From contig JAEMWC010000444.1 in NCBI GenBank assembly GCA_016490735.1, positions 328,501-392,500 on the forward strand: a stretch of DNA of 64,000 nucleotides, in the 5' to 3' direction. The stretch comes from Pachyseris speciosa (taxonomy: Eukaryota > Cnidaria > Anthozoa > Scleractinia > Pachyseridae). The position numbers and the translations under genes were made by a program. The stretch's first letter is position 1. Each line of letters starts with the position of its first letter. The notes under the pieces are model-generated. The model saw only the letters and a program-made list of their open reading frames with translations. It did not search any database and was not told the DNA's origin. Shown piece by piece: positions 1 through 11,785 of the stretch.

Positions 1-242
1 GTATTTATTTTTCTTACTACCCTTTGTTTATGTTTTTAAATTTCAAAAATTGCTTTCAGTATTAACCGCGGTCAGAAAACACCTTTTGTTCACCGATTTC
101 CAATAAAGCGCGTTGAAATCTTCTTCCTGGGACGCTTGTATTTTCTTTCATGAGCACACACTAAGGCGGTTTCTTTAGCATTTGCAATAGCTGCGATTGT
201 CTAAAACAGAGTAGCACTTCCTTTTCCCAAATGTCAAAAGGT

Positions 243-660
243 GTTTATAAGGTTAGTTGTTGGGACTACCAGGATTTCTACATTGGAAAAACAAAACGCA
301 GATTGCATGACAAAAACTGAACATTTTAAAGCGATCACGAGTAGTTGTCATGCATCTGCTATCGCAGACCACGTCACGTCAACTGGTCACAACTTAAAAT
401 GGGACCACTTTGAGATATTAGCAAAAGGCCGGTCAGATACTCATTGCAAGATAAAGGAGACGCTACCTTAAATGAAAATTAAAGCAGCGAAAAGCTGTAT
501 CTCTATTAGTTTTTATGCAAATTAGTTTTAGCTTCTGTCAAGGTTATTGTTAATTAGTTACTTATCTTAAATTTAAAATTTAGTTGTTACTTTAATTCCT
601 AACGGTCACTTCTGAAAATGTATGTCGAAACATACGTAACGTCAAGTTAAACGATATAGT
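243..660 (+). pseudogene. Penelope-like element remnant: GIY-YIG endonuclease end
   Basis: The frame starting at 243 reads a peptide with YKVSC followed by DFYIGKTKRRLHD. This is the GIY-YIG endonuclease signature found at the C-terminus of Penelope-like retroelement proteins. After a stop near 328 the homology resumes in the next frame with TEHFKA, SAIADHV and TGHNLKWD and ends at 471, so there is at least one frameshift. The following bases to about 650 look like the element's 3' flank, with a GTCGAAAC-type segment near 622. No reverse transcriptase is visible upstream, so this is a 5'-truncated dead copy. Family assignment rests on motif recognition only. Confidence 0.7.
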
Positions 661-984
661 TTTATTTTTGTTTTCCAACAATGCGTTCTATTGTCATGTT
701 TATCACCGCAGTTTGTGTGTTATTTCTTGTTAAGCACTTCCTTTGATATATTGCTGTGGTGAATTCTTTCTTCTTTTCGTTATCTTTTTAATACCCCCAT
801 GTACTGCAGTTCCGGCCATACTTAAGTTTGGTAATGACATCTTGTAGTTTCACGCACACATTAATGAGAAGTAGTATCACAAGCAAAGACAGAAGGCCAC
901 TCACAATTGATTCCATATCTCACGGGACACCAGTTTAATTGTCTAACCGTCTAAGAGTATTATTATTTATTTAGTTAGTTAGTA
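661..984. other. No gene seen
   Basis: AT-rich sequence without an ORF, splice-flanked exon or inverted repeat that I can support. Confidence 0.5.
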
Positions 985-1374
985 GCCATGAGTAGCTTCA
1001 CCAGAGACCTGGCAGGGACACTACAACAGCTTGCGCCAATTACTGTAGGCCCGTAACTGCAAATCCCTCCCCGATAACCACATTCTAGTAGAGATAGCCA
1101 CCACACCGGGGACTACGTCCCCTACTCTTTTCGAATAGTGCGTGGATTCTTTAACGTCCCACAGAATCAATTATGAAGAGTTGTGAGACGGGGCCTACGG
1201 TTTATCGTCCTTATCCGAGAAGACTAGAAAGTCTAACCATTTGTAGATATCATTACAAAGGCAGCACTTTCTCCTCAATTATTTAAAGACCCTGAGTGTT
1301 GATCCGGCCGGGGTTTGAACCCGCGACCTCCCGCACGGTAGTCCGGTGCCCTACCAACTGAGTTAACTGGTCGG
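985..1374 (-). mobile_element. tRNA-derived SINE
   Basis: Read on the minus strand, 1374 to 1302 is a tRNA-like head. It has an A box of the form TTAACTCAGTTGGTAGGGC and a B box GGTTCAAACCC, the internal RNA polymerase III promoter of tRNA-derived SINEs. The body runs on through a segment reading GACTTTCTAGTCTTCTCGG and a segment around the phrase AGTAGGGGACGTAGTCCC. A second, interrupted copy of the same body and head lies at 47.41-48.04 kb. The 3' boundary near 985 is approximate. Confidence 0.8.
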
Positions 1375-1539
1375 CGGTTAGTATGCTCTATATACTCATC
1401 AGTATGCTGCCTCTAACTAGAGCATACTAATGTGGCTTTGAAACAAAGCAAAACAAAAGGTCTCATTAGCATTCTCTTTATAGAGCATGTATACCCCAAA
1501 ATTTCGTATGCTTCAGAGTCCACGCCACTTTCCTTACCG

Positions 1540-2190
1540 GATTTCGAACACCGTTATAGAATATAAAACATAATAACATAATACTGACCACTGATTGGCT
1601 GGGTGGATATCTAAATGTTCAATGTAGTTTGCATGACTTTCTCCATGTTTTTCTTTTTTTATGATTGTTATTTTTAACAGACAATTAGCATGCATTTTAT
1701 TATTGTTGCAGTTTACATTCTTAAAGTCTTTCGGGGATACTGGTTCGTTTGTTATGTTCGTAGAATTCAGTGGTTTAAAATTTTGAAGAACGAAAACGAG
1801 CAACTTGAATTTACGAGGCTTCGTTGGTTTTTCAAAATATCGAAGCTTTCTTCTACATTTTGTATTATTGAATCATGACTACTTTGGGCAAACCCAGTAC
1901 GATTGAAGCAAAGACACCCACAGGTACCTGGCTTACAAACGAGCCAAATAGCAAAACCCAGCATGAATAAAATACTATACAACACCGATACAACAAAGCC
2001 CGTTGTAAAGACGTTTCCGATATATTCTTCCGCAGCACGGCTAAAGTCACAGTAAAATGTACTGAACACAGCCCCGGTATAACAAAATCCCCGTAGGTAA
2101 ATAAATAAGCAGAGGACAAAACAGATCAAAAGAGTTGGATGGGCGGCGTAGCACGTTTCCCTTTGTATACGGTCATTTTAAAAGGAACAA
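1540..2190. repeat. Diverged dispersed copy of the 5.5-7.75 kb repeat
   Basis: This stretch matches the second half of the tandem units at 5.5-7.75 kb, including the shared blocks ACCACTGATTGGCTGGGT and GGGGATACTGGTTCGTTTG. On the minus strand 2129-1767 is open for 120 codons. The predicted peptide has two hydrophobic stretches (around FVVSVLYSILFMLGFAIWLV) and the tail segment QNVEESFDILKN. The same reading is broken in the two tandem copies. It could be the exon of a small membrane-protein gene or just repeat sequence; I do not recognise a family. Confidence 0.5.
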
Positions 2191-2755
2191 GAGGCTACAA
2201 TTAGCCTAAACCCGGGCTTGCAAAAAACAATATTGTATCCCTAACTTAGTGCTAAACAAAAGAATAGAGGGAAGTCTGTCTTTCTTACATCGGACGCATT
2301 GCCGTGTTTAGCTTGTGTTGGAGTCTATTTCTTTAGACCCCTATCAACATATATTCCTCTAAAATACAGCTCAACCATTGAGAACAGTAATTATAACACT
2401 TGTAAAAAATAGTTCTAAAAGAACAAGAAAAAGAGAAACAGAAAAATAAAGCCCGTGATATATACCACTAAAAGACATCAAACCCGGGTTAGCTGTGTCA
2501 CAGGGAAGAACAGTGACCTTTTGGCCACAGAGCTTTATCGTTTTACAAGGTGATAAAAATAGTGTATTGATTCCAAAAAAAAAAAAAAACTAAGCACACT
2601 TGTTTTCGCTTCGATGGATAATTGTTTGAGAAAGGAAACGCTTATCGAACGATGTAGGATTTTTTCGCATAAACGTTAATGGAGTACGTCTCGGTGAAAT
2701 GTGAGTAGAAAATTAATTAGCAGAGTGAAACTGTGTACAAACACTTCTCCTTTGT
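2191..2755. other. No gene seen
   Basis: AT-rich sequence with a poly(A) run near 2575. No supported feature. Confidence 0.4.
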
Positions 2756-4490
2756 CAACAACAACAACAACAACACCAACATCTTTATTGTACCTTAAAT
2801 TTCTTAAATACAAGAATATATATATTAATACATAAGAAAAGGTACGGACCTTCAGAAATAACTATTAAGAGTTAAAAATGCCTGAAGGTCAATAATTGCA
2901 AAATTTAAAATTAAATTAGTGAAATGGATCAGAGGTACAATACACTCAAGAAGTAGAGCAAAACACGCACAGAGAACATACACTAACACACACAGAAAGA
3001 CAGACAGGCATAAACACACAACAACAACAACAACAACAACGAGAAAAGAACACAACACAAAAACACCCGCAGTATTATAAATTAGAAATAATTATAAATA
3101 ATTATAATATAATGTACATCATATAAATAAGCAAGATTATTGATTAAAAGCAAAGAAAATAGCATATGAGAAGAAAAGATGTCTTAATAATCATTAAGAA
3201 ATTTGTTTTTTAGAACCTTTTTAAACTGACTCATAGACAAGGCTTTAACATTTTCTTCTATTAAATTCCAGATTTTGGGTCCTTGAAAGCGTATATTGAA
3301 GATGCCATAATTTGTACGAGTTTTAGGTAAATAGTAAGTTTTTCTGGAGGCCAAGCGAGTATTATGACTATGAATTTTGTCAACTGGAATAAATAAATCG
3401 TTAAAAACCGATGGTAATTGATGATTATGAAACTTATACATAAAGATTGCAACACAATATTTAACAAGATCACTAAATTTGACAATTTTTAACTGTTTAA
3501 ATATAGGACTTGAATGCTCATCGAACTTTGAAAAAGTAATAATTCGTAAAGCTTTCTTTTGCAAGACCACAATTGACTGAAGAGTGGTAGGATATGTGTT
3601 TCCCCAGGCAATTATCCCATAAATTAAGAAAGGATAAATGAGTGCATAATAAAGATTTGCCAAACTAGAAATATCGAGGTAATAACGAAGTTTAGAGAGT
3701 ATACCCACACTTTTTCTCACTTTTTTGGCAATATAATCAACTTGATTCTTCCAGTTCAAATTAGCATCAATCAAAATTCCCAAATACTTAATATAATATG
3801 CCCTGTTAAGAGGTCTGTTACTAATGCTTAACTGGAAGTCAAAAGTTATTTTTCTTTGGGGTGGATAAAAAATTACAAAGTTAGATTTATCTACATTTAA
3901 TGATAACTTATTTGCACATAACCATATGTGAATATTGTTTAATTCACTATTTATATTAGAGTGCAAAGACAAAATATTTTTATGTTTACAAAACAAATTA
4001 GCATCGTCAGCAAATAGATGAAAATCAAATAAATCAGAACAGAGGTAAAAATCATTTATATAAAGTAGGAATAGCAACGGACCCAAAACAGATCCTTGGG
4101 GAATACCACAAGAGATTGGAAGAGGGTCTGAACTAACATTATTAATAATCACAACTTGCCGGCGATCAGCTAAATAAGATTTGAACCAAGTGAGAGCCAC
4201 ACCCCTGATACCATAGTATTGTAATTTATCAAGGAGAATCTTATGATTTACTGTGTCAAAAGCTTTACTGAAATCTAAAAATATACCACAAGAGAAGTCC
4301 TTTCCATCAATTGCCCTTTGAACTTGATCAATAATACTTAAAATTGCTTGATCAGTCGAGTGCTTGGCACGAAAGCCAAATTGTTTATTATAAAGAACCC
4401 TTTCTCTTTCAAGAAAGTTCAGTAATCTGTTGGACATAAGTTTCTCCAAAAGTCTATTAAATATAGATAAGAGAGAAATTGTAAAAACTC
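2756..4490 (-). mobile_element. 5'-truncated LINE (Jockey/CR1-L2-like group)
   Basis: The minus strand carries the C-terminal half of a non-LTR reverse transcriptase, then a roughly 400-bp 3' UTR that ends in a (GTT)n tail at 2775-2756. A second GTT run lies at 3019-3041. At the 5' side homology stops abruptly near 4490, where an unrelated duplicated sequence begins. That is the usual 5' truncation of a LINE insertion. No endonuclease domain is left. Confidence 0.85.
3184..4487 (-). CDS. Non-LTR reverse transcriptase, 5'-partial
   Basis: A 421-codon uninterrupted frame (3184-4449) extends upstream in frame as far as about 4487 with SLLSIFNRLLEKL, so it has no genuine start codon here. In order it shows the fingers/palm motifs QFGFRAKHST, FLDFSKAFDTVNH (motif A aspartates), GIPQGSVLGPLLF (motif B), HLFADDANLF (the FADD catalytic box, motif C) and KYLGI. 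A C-terminal thumb region follows with YPFLIYGIIAWGNTY and the final PKIWNLI block. The catalytic residues are intact and there are no stops, so the copy is young, but it lacks its N-terminal half and the endonuclease. It is an orphan coding fragment, not a host gene. Confidence 0.85.
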
Positions 4491-4870
4491 AAACCCCTCA
4501 TAAACGGCGATAATTCATTTTGCCCATGTTTATTTCACTTTGAAAATTTGTATAGTTATGAGGGGGTCTGAGTTTTCCAGTTTGGGGGAGGGGGGTTGGG
4601 GGCTCTGAGTATTCTAGGTCTCGTGCTCCGGAGCCGATTATAATAACGTGAAGTGTTTGTTATCTGCGATAAATAGACGGTGTAACATTTCAGCGCACTG
4701 AACGGCGATAATTTATTCTGTCCACGTTTATTTGACTTTGAAAATTTGTATAGTTTTGAGGGGGTCTGAGTTTTCCAGATTTTTTATTTTTATTTTTATT
4801 TTTATTTTTTTTTTGGGGGGGGGGGGGGGGGTCTGAGTTTTCTAGGTCTGAGGTCTGAGTTTTCTAGGTC
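4490..4870. repeat. Short direct repeats with G-runs
   Basis: A block containing GGCGATAATTCATTTTG and TTGAAAATTTGTATAG (about 4500-4580) is repeated at about 4690-4780. Both copies end in a run reading GGGGGTCTGAGTTTTCCAG. Short TCTGAGTTTTCTAGG repeats and a homopolymer T/G run follow. No coding signal. Confidence 0.7.
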
Positions 4871-4920
4871 TGAGTTCTCCAGACACCCGATACGGGAAAC
4901 ACGGCGGCAATCCATCTGGA

Positions 4921-5403
4921 GTTAAATTTTGGTCATGTTAAAAGCTTTCTTCTCGCTGTTGAACTTGCAAACATTCGTATAGACACTTCTCTTAACATAT
5001 TAGTTGTTCAGACTTCAAAGACACAAGGTGAATCGACGTTTTCCGATACGTGACAACAGGCATCATTCTTGCTGTTGATATGAGATTTACACTTCCGAAT
5101 CACTCGGCCGTGAAAGGTCAAACTCCCTTTGTCTGTAGTCTCTAATTTTTGGCGCTCTCCTCGCGTCGCGTCTCCTCGCAACTTCGCGCACGCACGTGCC
5201 CCCAAAATCCGTCGCCAAAATTAGAGACTACTCGCAATCTCCTGAAGCAGTCCATCTGCCGTTAAGTTTACTCATGTTAAAAGCTTTCTTCTCGCCGTTG
5301 AACTTGCAATCATTTGCATAGACACTTCTCTTAACATATTGTTTGTTCAGACTTCAAAAGACACAAGGTGAATCGACATTTTCCGATACGTGACAACAGG
5401 CAT
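4921..5403 (+). repeat. Direct duplication, about 340-bp period
   Basis: The block 4921-5064 recurs at 5262-5403 with few differences; both share the segment ACACAAGGTGAATCGAC and end at GTGACAACAGGCAT. Between them sits a small foldback at 5133-5232. Confidence 0.8.
5133..5232. mobile_element. Small foldback element (MITE-like)
   Basis: About 20-bp inverted ends: GTAGTCTCTAATTTTTGGCG on the left and its near-complement CGCCAAAATTAGAGACTAC on the right, around a GC-rich core. The duplicated block to the right has no copy of it. Confidence 0.55.
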
Positions 5404-5549
5404 GACTCTGTTAAAAATAGTTAGCGCTTGCGCAGAAACGCCGGAAGTGCCATTTGTGGATGATACTCGACGACGAAAAAGAATTCGAGAACCGTCGGTA
5501 GTTCTAGACCCGGGCGCCGCGCGAGACGCGCGCAGCCCGGGTAATAAAG

Positions 5550-7750
5550 GACTTTTTTCCGTGTTTACGTAGCCTCATCTAAACACGAGGGAGGGAGGAG
5601 GTGTGTTGGGAGAATTCTCGAAAGTTGTGCAAACCAGTCCTCTATTGCTTAAAAAGAAAGAGTTCAAATTAAGCTTAGTTTTCACTATTCCGAAGGGTCC
5701 GTTATTGAACTCTACAAGTTAACAGTCTTTCTGACCAAATCTGTTCAATGTATATTCATTACAATTCGTAAAGCCGTGAACAAAATTCTTATCTACTGAA
5801 AATCACTAACGCCGTGATCAAAATAGCAATGATGAGATAACTTTAACATATTTTTTCACTCCCAGCTAGAATTAGTTGACCTATCTTCCATTCTGACAAA
5901 AAAGACTTAGTGCGATGCGAAATTCAGAACTTTTTTAACCTGATTAATTTTGATAATTTGCTATGTTGACTGAGACAACAACAGTTTATAGCTAGAATAT
6001 AAAACATAACACTGGCCACTGATTGGCTGGGTAAATATCAAAATAATCAATGTGTTTGCATCACTTTTTCCATGTTTTTTATGATATATTGTTATTTTAA
6101 CAGACAATTTAATTGGCATGTATGTTATTATTGTTGCAGTTTACTTTCTTAAAGTTTTTCGGGGATACTGGTTCGTTTGTTATGTTTAAAGCTTTTCGGG
6201 GATACTGGTTCGTTTGTTATATTCGGAGAATTCAGTGGTTTAATATTCAACTTGAATTTACGAGGCCTCGTTGGTTTTCAAAATATCGAAGCTTTCTTCT
6301 ACATTTTGCATAGTTGAATCACGACTACTTTGGGCACACCTAGTGCGTTGAGGCTTACAAATGAACCAAAGAAGCAAAACACAGCATGAATAACTTGAAT
6401 ACCATACAACACCGATATAACGAAGCCCTTTGTATAGATGTCTCAAATATTCTTCAGGACGACTAAAGTCACAGTAAAATGTATGTACTGAACACAGCCT
6501 CGGTGATAACAAAATCGCCGTAGGTAAATAAATGTCATCAAGCGACTAAAGCAGAGGGCAAAACAGATCAACAGAGGGGAAAATTAGGGTGGCGGCGTAG
6601 TACGTTTCCCTTTGCATACGGTCAATTTTAAAAGCAATACAGGACTTTTTCCGAGTTTACGTAGCCTCATCTAAACACGAGGGAGTCGGGGGAAGGTTGG
6701 GAGATGCAAAGCAGTCCTCTATTGCTTAAAAAGAGAGAGTTCAAATTAAGCTTAGTTTTCACTATGCCGGAGGGTGCGTTATTCATCTCTACAAGTAAAC
6801 AGTCTTTCTGACAAAATCTGTTCAATGTATATTCATTACAATTCGTAAAACTGTGAACAAAATTCTTATCTGCTGAAAATCACTAACGCCGCGATCAAAA
6901 TAGCAATGATAAGATAACTTGAACATATTTTTTCACTCCCAGCTAGAATTAGTTGACCTAACTTCCATTCTGACAAAAAAAACTTAGTGCGATCCGAAAT
7001 TCAGAATTTTTTTTAACCTGATTAATTTTGATAATTCCGTTGTTTCGACCTGCTATGTTGACTGAGACAACAACAGTTTATAGCTAGAATATAAAACATA
7101 ACACTGGCCAGTGATTGGCTGGATAAATATCAAAATATTCAATGTGTTTGCATGATTTTTTCCATGTTTTTTATGAGATATTGTTATTTTTAACAGACAA
7201 TTTAATTGGCATGTATGTTATTATTGTTGCAGTTTACTTTCTTAAAGTTTTTCGGGGATACTGGTTCGTTTGTTATGTTTAAAGCTTTTCGGGGATACTG
7301 GTTCGTTTGTTATATTCGGAGAATTCAGGGGTTTAATATTTTGAAGAACGAAAACGAACAACTTGAATTTACGAGGCCTCGTTGGTTTTCAAAATATCGA
7401 AGCTTTCTTCTACATTTTCAGTATAATTGAATCACGACTGCTTTGGGCAAACCCAGTGCGATTGAGGCTTACAAATGAACCAAAGAAGCAAAACAGGGCA
7501 TGAATAAATACCATACAACACCGATATAACGAAGCCTTTTGTATAGATGTCTCCGATATTCTTCAGGACGACTAAAGTCACAGTAAAATGTATGTACTGA
7601 ACACAGCCTCGGTGATAACAAAATCGCCGTAGGTAAATAAATGTCATCAAGCGACTAAAGCAGAGGGCAAAACAGATCAACAGAGGGGAAAATTAGGGTG
7701 GCGGCGTAGTACGTTTCCCTTTGCATACGGTCAATTTTAAAAGCAATACA
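5550..7750 (+). repeat. Two tandem copies of a 1.1-kb unit
   Basis: Unit 1 (about 5550-6630) and unit 2 (about 6631-7750) align along their whole length, with an offset that grows from about 1077 to 1109 bp through small indels. Both begin near a TTTACGTAGCCTCATCTAAAC segment and end with GCGGCGTAGTACGTTTCCC. A third, more diverged partial copy lies at 1540-2190. Within each unit a 39-bp segment containing GGGGATACTGGTTCGTTTG is itself doubled. The array ends about 110 bp upstream of the start codon of the first lectin gene, so it may include upstream sequence of an older duplicated locus. Confidence 0.85.
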
Positions 7751-7858
7751 GGACTTTTTTCCTTTTTTACACTAGCCTCATCTAAACACATTGTTCAGTG
7801 ACAAAACTAACCACTCGCAACTGATTTATACGTTTCGTTTTTATTAACTGAATCAGAG

Positions 7859-10800
7859 ATGGTTGTCAAAGCAACAGTGTTCATTCTGTGCCTCATCTTG
7901 GTACCACTGATGGTGGAAGCGAGGCACCCTAAAAATCCTGGTGGTAAACATAAATATAAAACCTATTACGCAACCTAACGTTTTTGCATGGATCTTAGAA
8001 GAGAGCTTAAGCAACGACGACGGCAACGGCAACGAAAACGTCATTTGAAAATCTAACTTCTCATGATCGTAACTCTCTCGCGATTCAGTTCCAAATTCTT
8101 TAACTTGTAAAATGTGGGCGAACTATCCTGGGGCTAAATTAGCAAAAACGGCGTTGAAGTTGAGAAAAAGAAAGAGGAGTTCACCGTCATACGCTCACGC
8201 TCTCTACAAAACCTAAAATTTGGTCATTTCACGTTGTTGTTTTGCTGAGGACGGCAAAGAAATGTACCAGAATGTAAAACGCACGTGCAGAGCGATTGTT
8301 TTTCCTAATTAAGCCTATTGTTTTGTGACGTTCTCGTTGCCGTCGCTGTTGCCGTTGCTTAAGTGCATTGGCAATTTTAAGATCGAGTTGAATTGTAGGA
8401 AGGAAATGTTAACATCAAATGGCTGCATTAAATTATTTTCATCACCCAGTCGAGCTACTAAAACTCTTTGCAAGTAATAAGGTTGATGTGATGTAATCTG
8501 AATAAATGGCTTCTAAAGAGCATATACTCCGCAAGGTTTGTATGGCCAAGGGAACACGTTCTTCATACTTTCGCGCCATCAAAATTTGTGGATATATAGT
8601 AAGAACCCACAGACGCATAGATGGAGAAACGTAGGAGTGTTCATGGGACGTACAATGTTTCAAGCGACAGCGTATTGCAGATACATTTCCCAACTGAGAT
8701 AAGGATGCCTCTGTAAGGAAGGTAATTGATCGAAAAATTACCCTATCTTTTCTTATAGCTTTGTTCTGAATCTTGTTTTCAGCCTACCCACTTAAAGACT
8801 GTTGTGGAAAATGGACAGAGCCTAAAAGAAGAGAAAAAGCAGATTAAAGAATCTTTTGTGGGGCTGTTACAAGATTCACAAGGAGAAAATTGCATCTGTA
8901 CATGTAGGTTGAGAAATAAATATTTCATGGCAGCACAATTACGATGACTTTCATCATCATCATCACCACCACTACCATCATCACCATCACCACCACCACC
9001 ACCATCACCATCACTGTCATCACCACCACCATCACCATCACTGTCATCACCACCACCATCACCATCACCACCATCACCACCACCATCATCATCATCATTA
9101 TCATCATCAGCATCTCCATCACCATCACCACCACTACCACCATCGTCATGATCATCACCATCACCATCATAACCACCACCATTAACACCACCATCGCAAT
9201 CAATAACCATCACTATCACCATCACCATCACCATCACCATCATCACCACAACCACAACCACCACCACCATACATCATCATCATCATCATACTCATCACCA
9301 TCACCAGCACCATCATCATCATCATCATCATCATCACCACCACCACCATTACCGCCACCGTCACCGTCATCACCATCATCATGACCATCACATTCACCAT
9401 CACCAACGTCATCACCATCAGTATCACTATCACCACCACTGTCACCATGGTTATTGTCATTACCTTCATTACCAAAGTTACGTAGCAGTAATAAGCATAG
9501 TTAGTAGAGTAATAAGCAAGATAATGTGTTTAGTAAATAGAAAATGGTTTTCAAATTACAAATCATGCTTCGGATGAAACCACATCCATCTCCAGTTGCT
9601 TGAATAGACTAGAATGATTAATAAGCTTATGGAGTGCGATGAGAATTAGCAATAATAAATGTGAGTCAGCATGAAATTGAATAAATGTATATATAAATAA
9701 ATATCACCTGACCATCCATATGACTGTTTATTGGCTTTTCACCAATTTTTGTGGCTACTGCCTCGAAGAGGCGAAGCCACTTATAGTCATCGCGTTGTAA
9801 GTCCGTCCGTAACACATCATGTGATGTCCCTTGGGAGCAAGGAAATTAATCACACAAAAGGATTGCATTATCCCTTGAATGCAGTCTTTTCAATCAATAC
9901 GCATTTTGTCAGCCGAAGTTCTTCGAAATTTTGCTCGAAGTGCAGCAGCTCAGAACGAAGACGAAATAAATGAGCTATATTTTTCGGAGATTGTCGAAGA
10001 TCCTAAACCTTTTGATCTTGTAAATCATCGGAGGTGCATTTCACAGCAGATGATTTAGTATCATTCTTCCATAATTTGTTACAGCATTCGGACGCGTCAA
10101 AACTTAAATTGTTAGCGAATGAAAAGGAAAACGTTTACACAGCAACCATGAAGAGTGCATGGGAATATTGGGAGTGCCATAAAGGCTGTCTAGCTCTTTC
10201 TCACACACCCTCTCAACGCTTGAGAATACGCTATTCTTATCAGCGTTTCGCATCAATCCATGCACGCTCGCCTTTTGATACTAAACTAAAGGTGATCGAA
10301 AGCTTTTTGAATATCAGAGAAATAAACTTGTTAGTTCCAACGGGTGAGATATTTTGGGGGAACCGATGACTTAACCAAACGCAATCGACCGGCAGAAAAA
10401 TTTGTTTTCTCGTGACTGCATATTGTCAGCGCGATAGCCGGTTCAAAAGGCCGAAATATTTTTCGTGACTGAGTAGATAACTCCAGCCGTTCGAATGAAT
10501 GAGAATTTTCTTTAGCCGTGCGAATCAGTGAGATATTGTAGAAGAGTAATAAATAACCCGAGATCAGGCGTTCTTTTTTGAAGGGCAAGGGGGAAGAAGA
10601 GGAAAAATAACGCCTGATACATTTTGTCGCCTGCCGCCTTTCGGTTGTTTACCCGGTAACAGCAATGTTATCTTGTGTCATACGATAAATGTCAGTCAAT
10701 CAGATTTTACCGGGAATCCTTTATTTTAAGCGATCAAAGGTGTGGGAAAAAACTGCTTCTGCAGCAGCAAGTTTTGAGCAATCGATTTTTTTGCCTTAAA

Positions 10801-11588
10801 TAGTAATAAAACCAGTCTGTATTAAAAATTCACAAAATACTCACAGTGTCTTTTTGTATCTCTTGATAATCATCTGAACGAGCTTCAGGCAATTTTAATG
10901 AATTTCATTTGACATTCACCCACCATACATAGCTACCTGTGTTCACACTTGGATCAAAGTGATATTACAATTCCAATGTGCAACCATATATTTCTTCACA
11001 CCCAGCAAATAAAAGATTTGATCATGGCAGTAGACACACGTGCTATTTAAGCGCCTTTTTTTTTCCCAGAGCGGGGCAAAGCAAAATCCAACTGGGTAAA
11101 CGTGGAACTGAGTTACTCTCAATGTGAAGTTAGTTGAAAACCGCTTAATTGCTACATTTTACCTTTTCAGGTTGTCTGGTAAGACAGGGAAATTTTTGTT
11201 ACTACGTTGAGAAGAACTCACGATGGCCGCAGATGAGCGACGCTCGATTCGTATGCCAGGACCTGGGAGCAGATCTTCCGATCATCAGATCAGAGGACCA
11301 AAATGGGTTCATTTTCAATCTGGTGAGGAGCCAGCCTGAAGTATCAAAGTGGGGTGCCTGGCTTGGTCTCAACCGACAGCCTGACCATTCGAAGTTCTAC
11401 TGGTTTGATGGATCACCACTGGAAGGAAGTTATGACAATTGGAGGGAGGGCGAGCCGAACAACTTTGAGGGGCGAGAGGATTGTGCCAACTTGTATGTAA
11501 ACAGAGTGGTTTCGAACGATTCTGGAATGACATCCCTTGCGATGATTTCATACAGGATGCAGTTATCCTCTGTCAGAAACCCCTTTGA
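7859..11588 (+). CDS. Secreted single-domain C-type lectin, frameshifted
   Basis: Exon 1 (7859-7943) encodes a signal peptide, MVVKATVFILCLILVPLMVEA, then RHPKNPG, and ends at G|GTAAAC. Exon 2 (11171-11588) begins after TTTTCAG and restores phase exactly. The domain has the family landmarks in order: WPQMSDARFVC (first helix), WGAWLGLNR, a GEPNN motif (the EPN tripeptide of mannose-type calcium sites) and DCANLYV. The last part (RFWNDIPCDDF, ILCQKPL, stop) is in another frame: one base is missing near 11499. The WND motif, the second half of the calcium site, survives in that frame. The intron holds a MITE, a long microsatellite and a pseudogene. The shift could mean a pseudogene, an allele or a sequencing error. 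Confidence 0.8.
8006..8363. mobile_element. MITE with CTTAAGCAACG termini
   Basis: The left end CTTAAGCAACGACGACGGC is matched inverted at the right end by GTCGCTGTTGCCGTTGCTTAAG, about 40 bp of imperfect inverted repeat. A truncated relative with the shared internal block TTTGGTCATTTCACGTTGTT is at about 46395-46680. It lies in the intron of the first lectin gene. Confidence 0.8.
8940..9475. repeat. Long (CAT/CAC)n microsatellite
   Basis: More than 500 bp of imperfect CAT, CAC and CCA trinucleotides. It opens long reading frames on both strands (poly-Thr/Ile, poly-Val/Met, Asp/Gly) that are artefacts of the repeat. Confidence 0.95.
9885..10330 (+). pseudogene. Unrecognised protein-coding fragment with a frameshift
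   Basis: One frame reads SAEVLRNFARSAAAQNEDE, then ELYFSEIVEDPKPFDLVNHR. The next frame continues from about 10040 with TADDLVSFFHNLLQHSDASK, then MKSAWEYWECHKGC and RIRYSYQRFASIHARS. Composition and helical periodicity look like genuine protein with one frameshift near 10035. No promoter, start or splice signals are convincing, and it lies inside the lectin intron. I do not recognise the family; a transposon-carried gene fragment is one possibility. Confidence 0.4.
10331..11170. other. Intron sequence, nothing recognised
   Basis: No repeat structure or coding signal that I can support before the exon 2 acceptor. Confidence 0.4.
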
Positions 11589-11779
11589 GGCGGCCAGATC
11601 AAAGCTGTGACCCTGACTCGCATGTGGAACTATAGCAGTGTAAACTGATTAACGGGACTAATTTGGTTTTGCCTATGTACTTATCAGTGGACAAGATTTG
11701 TTTAAGAGAGTGGGATTACTCGATACATAGTCAACTTATATTTGAGTTGTTAGTTGGGGTGAATGCTGAGTCAGCTAAA

Positions 11780-11785
11780 AATAAA
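11780..11785 (+). promoter_or_regulatory. Candidate poly(A) signal of the single lectin gene
   Basis: AATAAA, about 190 bp after the restored-frame stop codon (11586-11588). Confidence 0.45.

Noticed and set aside
1302..1374. Genuine tRNA gene
   Set aside because: The tRNA-like head continues into a SINE body found again at 47.4 kb, and the acceptor stem is poor.
8779..9475. Long ORFs on both strands (up to 163 codons)
   Set aside because: They are translations of a CAT/CAC microsatellite (poly-Thr, poly-Val/Met, Asp/Gly) with no other coding feature.
8940..9475. CRISPR-like array
   Set aside because: Trinucleotide repeats without unique spacers; the window is eukaryotic.
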